64,000 nt of DNA from CBDEGK01 sp965237855. Its GTDB lineage: Bacteria; Pseudomonadota; Gammaproteobacteria; Pseudomonadales; Halieaceae. The first letter of the stretch is position 1. Each line of letters opens with the position of its first letter. Below, piece by piece: positions 51,659 to 60,037 of this stretch. The notes beneath the pieces are model-generated. The model was given only the letters and a program-made list of their open reading frames with translations, searched no databases and was not told the origin of the DNA. Made by a program: the position numbers and the translations under genes. Location of the stretch: contig CBDEGK010000001.1 of the NCBI GenBank assembly GCA_965237855.1, positions 527,606 to 591,605 of the forward strand, written 5' to 3'.

Positions 51659-52454
51659 CTGCAGGTAGGTAAGCAGGGGTGCTGACGTCGTAGAGTGATG
51701 TTGTCATTCAATGAATGCCTGAGCAGGCTTGAATGTCTTTAATTTAACATAATAAGCGGCGGGGGCAGAAACATATATTATGCGCATTTAGTGTGTAAGC
51801 GTTATTTAGTAATGTCACTTTTCCGTTATTTAGAGATGTCACTCTCAGTACAATTCCCCAAGTGTATCAGATGCTTGGGAGGAACCAGGAGTGACATTAC
51901 TGACAATGAGTCAAACAGAGATTACGAGGTTGCAGGTGATTATGGATGTGGCTGAACGACGCTTAACGCGAGCCCAGGCTGGTGACTTGTTGGGACTGAG
52001 TTCGCGTCAGGTTCAACGATTAGTAAACCGCTATCGCCTTGAGGGCGCGGCGGGTCTGATGTCGCGCAAACGTGGTGTCGCTAGCAATCGGAGATACCCA
52101 GGCAGTCTGCGGGAATATACGTTGAGCTTGCTTCGTGCCCAGTATGCTGATTTTGGGCCAACGCTGGCCGCGGAGAAGCTGTTGGAATGCCATGAGATCG
52201 GTTTATCGGTGGGCACGGTGCGTCAGTGGATGATCGCGGACGGCCTCTGGAAAACCCGGAAAGAACAGCGCAGCCGCGTATATCAACCAAGGCGCCGCCG
52301 GGAGTGTTACGGCGAGTTGATTCAGATTGATGGATCAGACCATCACTGGTTTGAGGAGCGTGGTCCGCGATGTACATTACTGGTGTACATCGATGACGCG
52401 ACTGGCCGGCTGATGGAGCTGCGTTTTTGTGCATCGGAATCGACCTTTGATTAT
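51659..52454. repeat. Tandem duplication, copy B
   Basis: A 796-base copy of the block at 50621-51397, carrying a 19-base GC-rich insertion (GCGGCGGGGGC core near 51758) that copy A lacks. Its right end is cut at 52454, where an IS3-family copy starts. The unit contains the subterminal repeats and the 5' part of the transposase gene again. Confidence 0.9.
51891..52454 (+). pseudogene. ISNCY-type transposase, 5' fragment (copy B)
   Basis: The same 188 N-terminal codons as copy A, identical in protein sequence up to ESTFDY. The frame then reads into the inverted repeat of the IS3-family copy 2 (CCGQLFLDTLLKLNS). No 3' part of this transposase exists beyond that IS, so the fragment is dead. Confidence 0.85.
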
Positions 52455-52462
52455 TGTTGTGG

Positions 52463-53338
52463 TCAACTATTTTTGGACACTTTGCTTAAGTTAAATTCGT
52501 AGTCCATCGGTGTTTTGTAACCCAGCGTAGAATGCAGCCGCTTCGCGTTGTAATACACTGCCACATACTCTCTGACATCAGCGATCGCGGCTTCTCGGGT
52601 GCGATATATCCGGTCACACGTCCATTCGCGCTTTAGGCTGCTGAAAAATCGTTCAACTGGCGCGTTGTCCCAGCAATTACCTTTTCGGCTCATGCTCGCT
52701 ATCATTCCATACTGCTTCAGCAGTGCTTGGTAGGCATAGCTGGCATATTGACTGCCACGATCTGAGTGGTGAATCAGACCTGGCGGTGGATTTCTAAGGC
52801 TTACAGCCATTATCAATGCCCTGATGGCCAGCGCCTTGGTCATGCGGCGATCCATAGACCAGCCAACAACTCGTCGAGAATACAGATCAATCACCACGGC
52901 CAGGTAGATCCAACCCTCCTGAGTCCAAAGGCAAGTAATGTCGGTCCCCCAACACTGATTGGGTGCCACAGGTGAAAATGCTCGATTCAGCACATTGTCA
53001 GCCACTGGTAATCGATGTTTGCTGTCGGTGGTGACCTTGTATTTACGTTTAGATTTGACGGCGAGGCCCATAGATTTCATGAGCCGTCTGGCGCGATAAC
53101 GACCAATGGAGAAGCCTTCTGCAGTAAGTTGACGGCTCAGCCTTCGGCTGCCCATACTCTGTCGAGATTCTGCAAACAGGGATTTCATTCGTCGCCTGAC
53201 AGCCAGTTCTTCGGGACCAATTACCTTCCCTCCTCGGGCTCTCCAGGCGTAGTATGAACTGCGCTTTACACCGATGACCCGGCACAACATTGTTACTGGA
53301 TATTTGGCGGTATTACATTGCACTAAGGCGTACTTCAC
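52463..53338 (-). CDS. IS3-family transposase OrfB (copy 2)
   Basis: 291 residues, near-identical to copy 1 with scattered changes. DDE residues intact (GTDITCLW, HHSDRGSQYA, VERFFSSLKREW). It ends KVSKNS at a TGA that exists only because of the base change in the inverted repeat. GTG start, overlapping orfA by 4 bases. Confidence 0.93.
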   Translation of the reverse strand: MKYALVQCNTAKYPVTMLCRVIGVKRSSYYAWRARGGKVIGPEELAVRRRMKSLFAESRQSMGSRRLSRQLTAEGFSIGRYRARRLMKSMGLAVKSKRKYKVTTDSKHRLPVADNVLNRAFSPVAPNQCWGTDITCLWTQEGWIYLAVVIDLYSRRVVGWSMDRRMTKALAIRALIMAVSLRNPPPGLIHHSDRGSQYASYAYQALLKQYGMIASMSRKGNCWDNAPVERFFSSLKREWTCDRIYRTREAAIADVREYVAVYYNAKRLHSTLGYKTPMDYEFNLSKVSKNS

Positions 53339-53622
53339 TTCATTTCCTTTGCGAAATACGCCGACGCCTTTTTTAGAATTTTTTTCTCCATTTTGAGCTC
53401 TCGAACCTCGCGGCGCAGCCGCTTTAGTTCTTCTTGTTCGTCCTGGGCGAGTGCATTGGCGTGAGATTTAGCCTCATGCTCTCGCTTCCAGCGTCCGAGT
53501 AGCCCTGGGCCAACATCCAGGCTCCGTGCAGCTGCGGCTATGGAATAGCCCTGCTCAATCACCAATGCCACAGCATCTCGTTTGAAATCATCGGGAAAGT
53601 TCCGTTTTTGTCTGCTTATCAT
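53335..53622 (-). CDS. IS3-family transposase OrfA (copy 2)
   Basis: 95 residues, HTH plus coiled tail, with the intact A6G slippery run and end KKASAYFAKEMK. A -1 slip there would lead without a stop into the OrfB frame, giving the OrfAB transposase. This copy and copy 3 look functional at this site. Confidence 0.93.
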   Translation of the reverse strand: MISRQKRNFPDDFKRDAVALVIEQGYSIAAAARSLDVGPGLLGRWKREHEAKSHANALAQDEQEELKRLRREVRELKMEKKILKKASAYFAKEMK

Positions 53623-53688
53623 TGTTCACCTCGTATTTCCTTTTTTTACAGTCTATACAAGGTGTCCACTTTTAGTAGACCACAACAA

Positions 53689-53877
53689 CTGATTGATGCG
53701 GGACATTTAACGGACTCACGCAAAGGCAAAAAGCGTGGCTTTATGTCCGTGGTCTCTGCGCGCCATGCCCCCACTGCCAGTCTCGTGATGCCCAATGGCT
53801 TCCGGCTGGAATTGCAGGGCGCTATTGACCAAGTATTGTTGAGGGACCTGATTGCTGTGGCCCGCGAGGCGTCATGA
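53689..53877 (+). pseudogene. IS66-family TnpA, C-terminal fragment
   Basis: About 62 codons beginning right after the IS3 copy 2 end (LIDAGHLTDSRKGKKRGFMSVV) and ending in MPNGFRLELQGAIDQVLLRDL. This resembles the last part of the IS66 accessory protein TnpA. The N-terminal part is lost at the IS3 joint. It overlaps the tnpB start by 4 bases, as usual in IS66 elements. Confidence 0.65.
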
Positions 53878-54230
53878 TCCGGCCAGGCGTCGATGCGCGT
53901 ATTCATTTGTATCGGGACGCCGTGGATATGCGTAAATCCATCAACGGCCTGGTCGCCATCGCAGAGGGCGAGATGGCACTCGATCCGTTCAGCGCGCAAG
54001 TGTTTATCTTCTGCAACCGCAACCGCACACTCATCAAAATGGTGGCCTGGGAAGGCAATGGCTTTGTGCTGCTGCTGAAACGGCTGGATAAGTCTCGCCT
54101 TCAGTGGCCTGCCTCACTACCGCTGTGTGTTGTTGAACTGAACACGCAACAAATAGATTGGCTACTGGCCGGTTACAACTTGACCGTGATGCAAGGACAC
54201 GACGTGTTGCCGCACCATCGGGTTTTGTAA
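53874..54230 (+). CDS. IS66-family accessory protein TnpB
   Basis: 118 residues, full length. The family core VDMRKSINGLVAIAEGEM and FIFCNRNRTLIKMVAWEGNGFVLLLKRLDKSR is clear. TnpB is needed for IS66 transposition but has no catalytic domain itself. It is probably the only complete gene of this broken IS66 copy. Confidence 0.92.
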   Translation: MIRPGVDARIHLYRDAVDMRKSINGLVAIAEGEMALDPFSAQVFIFCNRNRTLIKMVAWEGNGFVLLLKRLDKSRLQWPASLPLCVVELNTQQIDWLLAGYNLTVMQGHDVLPHHRVL

Positions 54231-54275
54231 GGTTTTTCTGTGTGTCTGCCATCACGACAGCAGTATAATATAGCC

Positions 54276-54473
54276 ATGACCGACGCTGCTTTGCCAACCG
54301 ATTACGATGCGCTACTGACTCCCTTATACAATCTGATAAAGGAGGATTTGTTCTCACTCATTCAGGAGAACTCTCCCACCAGTAAAAAATATCTTCGCAG
54401 CATGGCTGGCTTTCTATTAATCGGGTGGCACTACACCAAAAGCGATGGACGGAAAATCCCTAGTACCCCATAA
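54276..54473 (+). pseudogene. Short chimeric frame: IS66 TnpC start joined to other sequence
   Basis: 65 codons. The first dozen (MTDAALPTDYDAL) are placed and worded like an IS66 TnpC start, 45 bases after tnpB. The rest (IKEDLFSLIQENSPTSKKY...) does not look like TnpC, and its end runs over a Tn3-type terminal repeat at 54447-54469. The frame is probably an accident of an element joint. Confidence 0.45.
54447..54469 (-). repeat. Tn3-type terminal inverted repeat (right-facing end)
   Basis: Read on the minus strand, GGGGTACTAGGGATTTTCC followed by GTCC matches 21 of 23 bases of the repeats at 59747 and 62166, but in the opposite orientation. It would be the right end of an element lying to its left. 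No 5-base target copy could be matched to the other ends. Confidence 0.5.
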
Positions 54474-54599
54474 TCCTCTTGGGCGTCAATATCTAACTTG
54501 CCCAGATCAGTAACATTTTCTGGTAGCGTTTCCATCACAATAGGATACTTTCTGTAAGAATTCGCATGCCATATTTTTATCACAAATAAGTATCCGGCT

Positions 54600-54628
54600 C
54601 ATCCAGGAGCCGGAACTGCTCCTGGATG
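54600..54628. repeat. Perfect 11-bp hairpin
   Basis: CATCCAGGAGC and GCTCCTGGATG pair across a 7-base loop. It lies in the 740-base stretch 54474-55215, which otherwise holds only IS66 debris. There is no T tract, so it is not a simple terminator. Confidence 0.6.
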
Positions 54629-54744
54629 GGGTCGATATCTCCGGTCTCAAATGTCTACCCGCCCTGGCCGCCTCCGCAGCAATTTAATCAGGAATAAATG
54701 AGCAAAACCTGAGGCTTTAGGTGCGGTGACCTTACAGGCTGGGC

Positions 54745-55203
54745 TCATGAAAGCGGTGCCCGTACTCACGAACAACCCCGGCCAGCTGCATGTGATGATT
54801 CACGGGATGCAGCAAACCATCATCCTTCTCAATGAGCAACTTCACATGGCCATTGATCAGCAATACGGCCGTAAGGCGGATGTCGTCGATATTGATTAAC
54901 ACACGTTGTTCGAGTCTGCAGAGGTACAGTTGTTATCTCTGACAAGCTGAAGAGACCCTGGCCACCACCCAAGTAAGATACCCACCCCATGAGAACGCTG
55001 GGGTCTGCGAGTTAATAATGACCTCCCCACCGTGCGGATCGATCATAGAGTCACCTAAGGCTGAGCAAGTCTGTGATGATTGTGGTAGTGCACTGCACGA
55101 TATCGGGACGGAGGTCTCTACTCGACTGGAGTATATTCCGGCCCATCTGATCACAGCCAAGTTCGTGGATCATCTGCCTCTGCACCGCATTGAACGTCAA
55201 TGA
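54745..55203 (+). pseudogene. IS66-family TnpC remnant (N-terminal and zinc-finger parts)
   Basis: Pieces in changing frames with stops: LLNEQLHMAIDQQYGRKADVV (the TnpC coiled N-terminus), LFESAEVQLLSL, then PCGSIIESPKAEQVCDDCGSALHDIGTEVSTRLEYIPAHLITAKFVDHLPLHR read from about 55018 (marks given in short pieces: the C-x-x-C zinc site and the RLEYIPA block). The DDE core is absent. The 54474-54744 stretch before it shows only the 11-bp hairpin. Confidence 0.7.
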
Positions 55204-55215
55204 ATGGAGATATAA

Positions 55216-56642
55216 ATGAAATCGAAAAACCTCTTCTCATCTACTAATGGTAACCTCGAAGATTTCTCGATTGTGGGAGGTTTTCCTAGACGAGAGTTTC
55301 TTATCAGGTCATCAAAAGCTGCTGGTTTGACATTGGCCGGAGTTAGTTTGCTTGGCAAAGTCTACGCGCAAGATGGCTGTGATATCCCCAGCAATTGGCC
55401 TACGACCATTCCAAGTCTCTACCGGGAGCGATATCGAAACTGGTCTCAGGGAATCAACGTCGATAGTTTGCTCACATTTGAGCCATCAGATGAGCAAGAG
55501 ATCGCTAACGTGGCCAACTGGTGTGCAGCAAATGGATATAAGTTGCGTGCTAAAGGAATAATGCATGGTTGGTCGCCGTTAGCGATCACGTCCGATACAG
55601 TCTGCACTGACAATATCATTCTCGCTGATACAACTGTCAACCTTGTCGAACTGGCCTTTGATAACAGTAATCCCTCGATTCCCACGATTACGGCCCAGAC
55701 GGGGGCAACGATGGAGTCGGTCATGACGTATTTGGAGTTGAACTGTGGCGAAGGTAATGGCGACGCTCCTGGGTATGGAATTACCGCTACTATGGCACCG
55801 GGCCATGTGACCGTCGGAGGAGCCTTGGCGATCAATGCGCACGGGGCCTGTATTGAATCAGAGGGTGGGTCGGATCCTGAGGACTGGATTTACGGCAGTT
55901 TAAGTAATTTGATTTTGAACTTGAGGGCCATCGTATGGAATGATGAAACATCCCAATACGAAGCGACAGCTTTTACCCGTTCAGCCAACTCTTATACTGG
56001 CGCGCTGCTGGTTCATCTTGGTCGAGCCTTTATCACAGAGGTCGAGCTACAGGTGGTCAATAACTTTAATCTAAGGTGCCAAAGCTCCACGTCGATAACA
56101 TCGGAAGAACTTTTGGTTCAGATGATGCGGTCCCCAATAGTTTTACCAATTTGGCTTTTCAGAGCGGTCGCATAGAAACCATATTGTATCCATTCACTGA
56201 CAAACCCTGGACAAAGGTGTGGTCGCACGAAACTACACAACCCAGTGGATCTCGATACACAGATACACCCTACAATTACCCGTTTTCTGACACAATTCCT
56301 CTAGTATTCAATGACTTTATAGAAAAAATAATATCGGGCGATACCTCGGTAACACCTGCATTTGGTGCTGCGCAGTACGAGCTAACAAATTATGAGTTGA
56401 ACACACAGCAACCGGATGGAACACGCCTCAACGACCTTTGGGGCCCTTCAAAAAACACTCTCCTCTATATAACGGATACCACATTACGCGTCTCTGCCAA
56501 TGGAATATGTGTGCTGACAAATAAAGAAAATATGCAATTAGTAGTGAATGCCTTCTATGAACAGGTGATGTCTATGATGGCTGAATACCGAGATAAAGGA
56601 GAGTATCCGATGAATGGCCCGCTGGAAATACGAGCCACAGGG
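55216..56642 (+). pseudogene. FAD-linked (VAO-type) cholesterol oxidase, frameshifted and 3'-truncated
   Basis: The N-terminus carries a twin-arginine signal (RREFLIRSSKAAGLTLAG). The FAD-binding PCMH domain follows (KLRAKGIMHGWSPLAI, TAQTGATMESV, GHVTVGGALAINAHG), then the cholesterol-oxidase substrate domain (RCQSSTSI, ILYPFTDKPWTKVW, PYNYPFSD, NGPLEIRATG). The order and wording fit the type II, VAO-fold cholesterol oxidase of actinobacteria. At the T run 56111-56114 one base seems lost: the frame from 55216 ends at 56175, while the sequence continues in the frame read from 56076. The last part (about 120-150 codons) is cut by the IS at 56641. Base composition is more AT-rich than the core genes. 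Confidence 0.85.
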
Positions 56643-56678
56643 TAATCCCCCATTATTAGCTGCGCACAAAAGTAGAGC

Positions 56679-56956
56679 TCATGCGGCTTGCGCCAACTTC
56701 TGATACGGGGTAATTCCTCCAATGGCCATGTTTGGCCGTTCTGTGTTGTATTGCCACAACCAGCGAGTGGCAGTGTGCTGGGCATATTCGATCGATTCAA
56801 ACAGGTGCTGGTCCAGCCACTCGTGTCGAACCGTTCTGTTGAAGCGCTCCACGTACGCGTTCTGTTGCGGATTGCCGGGCTGGATATAGTGTAGCCTAAT
56901 CTGTTGTTTCTCAGCCCACTCCATCAGTTGGCCACTGATTAGTTCGGGACCATTGT
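56679..56956 (-). pseudogene. IS407-like OrfB, C-terminal part
   Basis: Starts in the middle of the DNGPEL box (NGPELISGQLMEWAEKQ) and carries the catalytic Glu in AYVERFNRTVRHEWL, ending PYQKLAQAA. The other half lies at 58575-59124. Joining 56956 to 58575 restores RCDNGPEL in frame, for an OrfB of 275 residues. Confidence 0.88.
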
Positions 56957-57076
56957 ACATATGGAACAGAGCTCTTAACTGGTCAGAGCTTCCAATAGAG
57001 TGCTCGTAGTGGCCACAGCAACATGTAGATCTCCTAAAGTAAGAATGCGAACTCTCACAACAGGAGGCATGTTGCC

Positions 57077-58309
57077 ATGACCGTAATTCACGATATATCT
57101 AAAACCAGTACATTAGTAGCCATCGATATTTCCAAGAGCAGGAACGACATCCTGATTCAGGAGCTGGGAAGGAATCGGTACAAGATGAGCATTACAAATG
57201 AGCGCGTAGACCACGACCGATTTATTCAATTGCTCTCCAGCTTCAAAGATCCTGTTGATGTTGGCTTTGAAGCGACTGGAAACTACCATAGAGCCATTGC
57301 CTGGAGATTAGTATCCGCCGGATTCAACGTACACTTGATTTCCTCCGTTGCCTTGGCTCGGACGCGAGAGGCCCTTCATAACAGTTGGGATAAGAACGAC
57401 CCCAAGGACGCCCAGGTGATGCTGTATATGTTGGCCACTGGGAATGTGCAGCGATATCAGGATCCGCTTCAAGTCGGCATCAACGATTGGCAAGAAATGT
57501 CCAAAACCCATGATGCGATATCCAAAGATAAGACTGAAGTCCTGCATCGACTACAGACGCACTATCTGCCGTTGTACTTTCCTGAGATTGACCGATTTCG
57601 GCATAACTCCCGCTCCGACTGGTTCTTCAGATTCCTTCATGAGTTCCCTACACCCGGCACAATACAGGCGCTCAGCCGAGAACAATTTATTATGGCGGCG
57701 TGGGACCTCGTGGGTCGAAAAGTCGCTAAAACACGTGTGTTATCAGATATTTATGACACGGCCGCATCCTCTACAGGTTTGCCCATATCGGAGTCATCCT
57801 CTGCCATAGTGATGTATCGGCTAGTTATCACCCAGATGCGACAACTGATTAAACACCGCGATACGATAGAAGCACATGCACAAGAACAATTGGGCGCTCA
57901 CCCTGACTTTATTCGCTTGCAGCAGCTGCCCGGTATTGGGCCTATACATGCCTTAACCATCCTCGCTGAGGCTGGGGACCTTCGCAGATTTGGACACTAT
58001 CGACAGTTTTTGAAGTTCTGCGGATTCGATCTTGCCACACGCCAATCCGGGCAATTTCGTGGTCAGAGCAAACTCTCCAAATACGGGAACGCTCGCCTTC
58101 GACGTGCATTCTGGATGGCCGGTCAAATAGCCGTCAGACAGCGAGAAAATAGCTTTCGCGACAAGTTCCAAAGGTACATAGCGCGCGATAGAGAAAATCG
58201 AGATCTACGCCGTAAGGCGTTAACAGCTGTTGCCGCCAAAATGGCAAGAGTTGCATATTCCGTGATCAAGCACGAGACCGATTATCGACCCTTTTATGGG
58301 GTTAGATAA
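57077..58309 (+). CDS. IS110-family transposase (DEDD recombinase)
   Basis: 410 residues, full length. N-terminal DEDD RuvC-like domain: first Asp in VAIDISKSRNDI, Glu in VGFEATGNYH, and the Asp pair in KNDPKDAQV. A coiled coil spans the middle, and the C-terminal transposase_20 domain shows QLPGIGPIHALTILAEAGD with the probable catalytic serine region later in RGQSKLSKYGNARLRRAFW. This family uses an element-encoded bridge RNA to choose target and donor. AGGAGG precedes the ATG. The gene looks intact. Confidence 0.95.
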   Translation: MTVIHDISKTSTLVAIDISKSRNDILIQELGRNRYKMSITNERVDHDRFIQLLSSFKDPVDVGFEATGNYHRAIAWRLVSAGFNVHLISSVALARTREALHNSWDKNDPKDAQVMLYMLATGNVQRYQDPLQVGINDWQEMSKTHDAISKDKTEVLHRLQTHYLPLYFPEIDRFRHNSRSDWFFRFLHEFPTPGTIQALSREQFIMAAWDLVGRKVAKTRVLSDIYDTAASSTGLPISESSSAIVMYRLVITQMRQLIKHRDTIEAHAQEQLGAHPDFIRLQQLPGIGPIHALTILAEAGDLRRFGHYRQFLKFCGFDLATRQSGQFRGQSKLSKYGNARLRRAFWMAGQIAVRQRENSFRDKFQRYIARDRENRDLRRKALTAVAAKMARVAYSVIKHETDYRPFYGVR

Positions 58310-58574
58310 CCAGGCGGATGAACCCTCTCTGTGGGGCCGTAGAGGCGTTTTGACCTCGTAGACAATGTTTGGGTCTTCTGCCTGGACCTGTATCTCGTGT
58401 TGGGAATGGTGAGGACTGCTAGTCAGATCCTGTGTTTATAATGGGCGAGAACTATCCATAAATGGGCGGAAGGAAACCTGGGAATATGGTGCCTGGTTGC
58501 TCGCAACGCCGCCTAGGGCGGTGGAGGGAGATCTTTTGTGTGTAGATAACTTGACTCCAGACTTAGAACGTTGT
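58310..58574 (+). ncRNA. Candidate bridge/seek RNA region of the IS110-family element
   Basis: The longer non-coding flank (265 bases) lies downstream of the transposase, as in IS1111-type members where the guide RNA is encoded after the gene. Paired segments such as CCGCCTAGGGCGG (58509-58521) suggest structured RNA. No guide loops can be assigned without aligning other copies. Confidence 0.35.
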
Positions 58575-59124
58575 CGCAGCGAATGGAATTGGGCTTACCA
58601 CGCCACTCGATGATTTGCTCCAGTGCCCGTATGACACGCACCGCCGGTAATGAGAAATCCACCTCAATACCCAGCCCCTCGCGATTGTAGTCGTCGATGA
58701 CATTGAACGTCCTGAAGCTGCGGCCATCGGCCAGGCTGTCATGCATAAAATCCATCGACCACATGATGTTAATTTGACGAGGTACGGCTAGCTCATCCGG
58801 CACGTCGCGCTTTAACCGCCGCCTGGGCTTAATCCGTAGGTTCAGCTCTAACTCCCTGTAAATGCGGTATACGCGCTTGTGATTGTACGGGTAGCCCTTC
58901 ACATTGCGCAGGTACAAATAGCACAACCCGAAACCCCAGGTTCGATTGGTCATCGTCAATCGCAGTAACCAATCGGCGATCAACGCATTGTCGCTCGAAT
59001 GCTTGGCCTGATAGCGATAGCAGGTCTCGCTGATACAGAATGCGCGACAAGCCAGGCGTACCGACACGCCCTGTTGCTCTACCACGGCTTTGGCCATCTC
59101 CTTACGACGAGATGGCTTTACCAC
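58575..59124 (-). pseudogene. IS407-like OrfB, N-terminal part
   Basis: 183 codons: HTH_21-type region (SVRLACRAFCISETCYRY), then the first DDE Asp in MWSMDFMHD and the second box up to IRCDN, where the IS110 joint follows. The open frame goes on for a few false codons into the inner element. Starts overlapping orfA by 7 bases. Confidence 0.88.
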
Positions 59125-59384
59125 TTTTTTGCCAGGGCCTCCTTGACGATCTCCGCCTCTAATTTGGTCTCGGCGTACATCTTCTTGAGTCGCCGGTTCT
59201 CATCCTCGAGTTCCTTCATACGCTTCATGAGTGAGGCGTCCATGCCGCCGTATTTGGCGCGCCACTTGTAGAAGGTGGCACTGCTCATGCCGTGCTCCCG
59301 GCACAGATCGGAAACTGGCGTACCAGCCTCAGCCTGCTTGAGGATGGCAATGATTTGGCTGTCCTTGAACCTTGATGTCTTCAT
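59118..59384 (-). CDS. IS407-like transposase OrfA
   Basis: 88 residues, HTH_8-type: RFKDSQIIAILKQAEAGTPVSDLCREHGMSSATFYKWRAKYGG (read as the helix-turn-helix), then a leucine-rich coiled end (MKRMKELEDENRRLKKMYAETKLE). Full length. It would be joined to OrfB by a -1 frameshift in an active element. Confidence 0.9.
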   Translation of the reverse strand: MKTSRFKDSQIIAILKQAEAGTPVSDLCREHGMSSATFYKWRAKYGGMDASLMKRMKELEDENRRLKKMYAETKLEAEIVKEALAKKW

Positions 59385-59620
59385 GCAGAATCTCCTGCGT
59401 TCATACTACGAGAAAATTCTACTTTTGGCGTCAGCTACTTCCCGGGGGGATTACCTTTGCCTCGAATCTGGACAGTTTTACACGCCTATCCACAGCCCTG
59501 GGCTTTGCTGCGAAACTCTGCCGGATATTGCAAGCGGGGTACTGCTGGTTTTTCTGTTTCAAATGTCATGATGGTATCTGGGTAAAGAACTGCACATTGA
59601 TTTCGGATGGTGATTACTAT

Positions 59621-59748
59621 TCATCGCTTAGCCATCGGGAATCGTTCTGCCATACCCTCGGCATAGGGCAATAGTAGGGTGCGTGCTTCCTCGGTTTTTG
59701 CCGCAGGCAGTTTGCTCAATACATGCGCCAGATAGTTCTGCGGATTGG
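59621..59748 (-). pseudogene. IS66-family TnpC, C-terminal tail
   Basis: Minus-strand frame NPQNYLAHVLSKLPAAKTEE...LLPYAEGMAERFPMAKR ending at the stop 59621-59623, the usual last 40 residues of TnpC. It is cut on its upstream side by the Tn3-type repeat that begins at 59747. The 165 bases 59456-59620 between this tail and the IS3 element have no gene that I can see and are probably IS66 end sequence. Confidence 0.75.
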
Positions 59749-59784
59749 GGTCCTGGGGATTTTCCCTCCTAAAAAGACATAATC
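59747..59784 (+). repeat. Tn3-type 38-bp terminal inverted repeat
   Basis: GGGGTCCTGGGGATTTTCC, then CTCCTAAAAAGACATAATC; it differs at one of 38 bases from the copy at 62166, in the same orientation. Length, GGGG start and inner AAAAGACATAA block fit Tn3-family ends. It interrupts the IS66 tail. Confidence 0.7.
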
Positions 59785-59841
59785 TCCTGGAGGCCGCGCA
59801 ATCCGTCCGGCTACAATTGCCCTAGGAGGGGCGGGGCGACC

Positions 59842-59906
59842 TGTTACAGTATAACACGTGCTCTGTTGGAATATGTTTACTGTTAAGACTATAACCATTG
59901 GTTATA
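59842..59906. promoter_or_regulatory. Palindrome cluster, possible res site
   Basis: TGTTA-CAGTA-TAACA at 59842-59856 and TATAACCA-T-TGGTTATA at 59890-59906 are inverted repeats in a short AT-rich stretch, about 60 bases inside the Tn3-type end. Resolution sites of Tn3 elements have such dimer-binding repeats. No resolvase gene is in view, so the role is a guess. Confidence 0.4.
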
Positions 59907-59973
59907 CCTGTGCAAAATAACAGTCCCTTTTTCTCCTTCTGTCCAGTTTCACAGTTCCCTGGTTCCATTAAAG

Positions 59974-60037
59974 TTGACGGCGCCGTCATATCTAGTCTAA
60001 GATGCGCGTATATCCAATAGATATACAGGAGTATATC
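59974..60037 (+). promoter_or_regulatory. Promoter and operator of the toxin-antitoxin operon
   Basis: TTGACG at 59974-59979 and TAAGAT at 59998-60003 are spaced by 18 bases. Just downstream, GTATATC-CAATA-GATATAC (60008-60026) is a perfect 7-base-arm palindrome, and a third half-site GTATATC lies at 60031-60037 between ribosome site and start. This fits autorepression by a ribbon-helix-helix antitoxin. Confidence 0.75.

Larger units (their letters stand above)
52455..53687 (-). mobile_element. IS3-family insertion sequence, copy 2 (1233 bp)
   Basis: Same ends as copy 1 (TGTTGTGG...CCACAACA), with a base change in the left repeat (GTCAACTA instead of GTCTACTA). Flanks do not match: left is transposase fragment ...TTTGATTAT, right is IS66 sequence CTGATTGATG, and there is no 3-base direct repeat. 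The element therefore sits at a deletion or recombination joint, not at a simple insertion. Confidence 0.92.
56957..58574 (+). mobile_element. IS110-family insertion sequence (about 1.6 kb) nested in the IS3 element
   Basis: Its outer limits are fixed by the restored OrfB frame of the host IS: the bases TTGT occur at both joints (56953-56956 and 58571-58574), which fits the short core exchange of IS110 elements without target duplication or long terminal repeats. There is about 120 bases of non-coding sequence ahead of the transposase and about 265 after it. Confidence 0.85.
56641..59455 (-). mobile_element. IS3-family element (IS407-like group), split by an IS110-family element
   Basis: Ends show inverted repeats GGTAATCCCCC...AAAAGTAGA (left from 56641; right ending 59455). 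Without the 1.6 kb inner element the length is about 1.2 kb, normal for IS3. It carries orfA at 59118-59384 and orfB in two parts. It truncates the cholesterol oxidase gene at its left side. On its right, the missing oxidase end is not found; instead IS66-type sequence follows, so a deletion accompanied or followed the insertion. Confidence 0.8.

Noticed and set aside
58361..58367. GACAATG as proof of a target-guiding loop in the IS110 flank
   Set aside because: A 7-base match is expected by chance in several hundred bases; it is mentioned only as something to test.
59372..59674. Plus-strand frames of about 100 codons between the IS3 end and the IS66 tail
   Set aside because: They cross the IS border and run antisense to the IS66 TnpC tail; no motif and no ribosome site.
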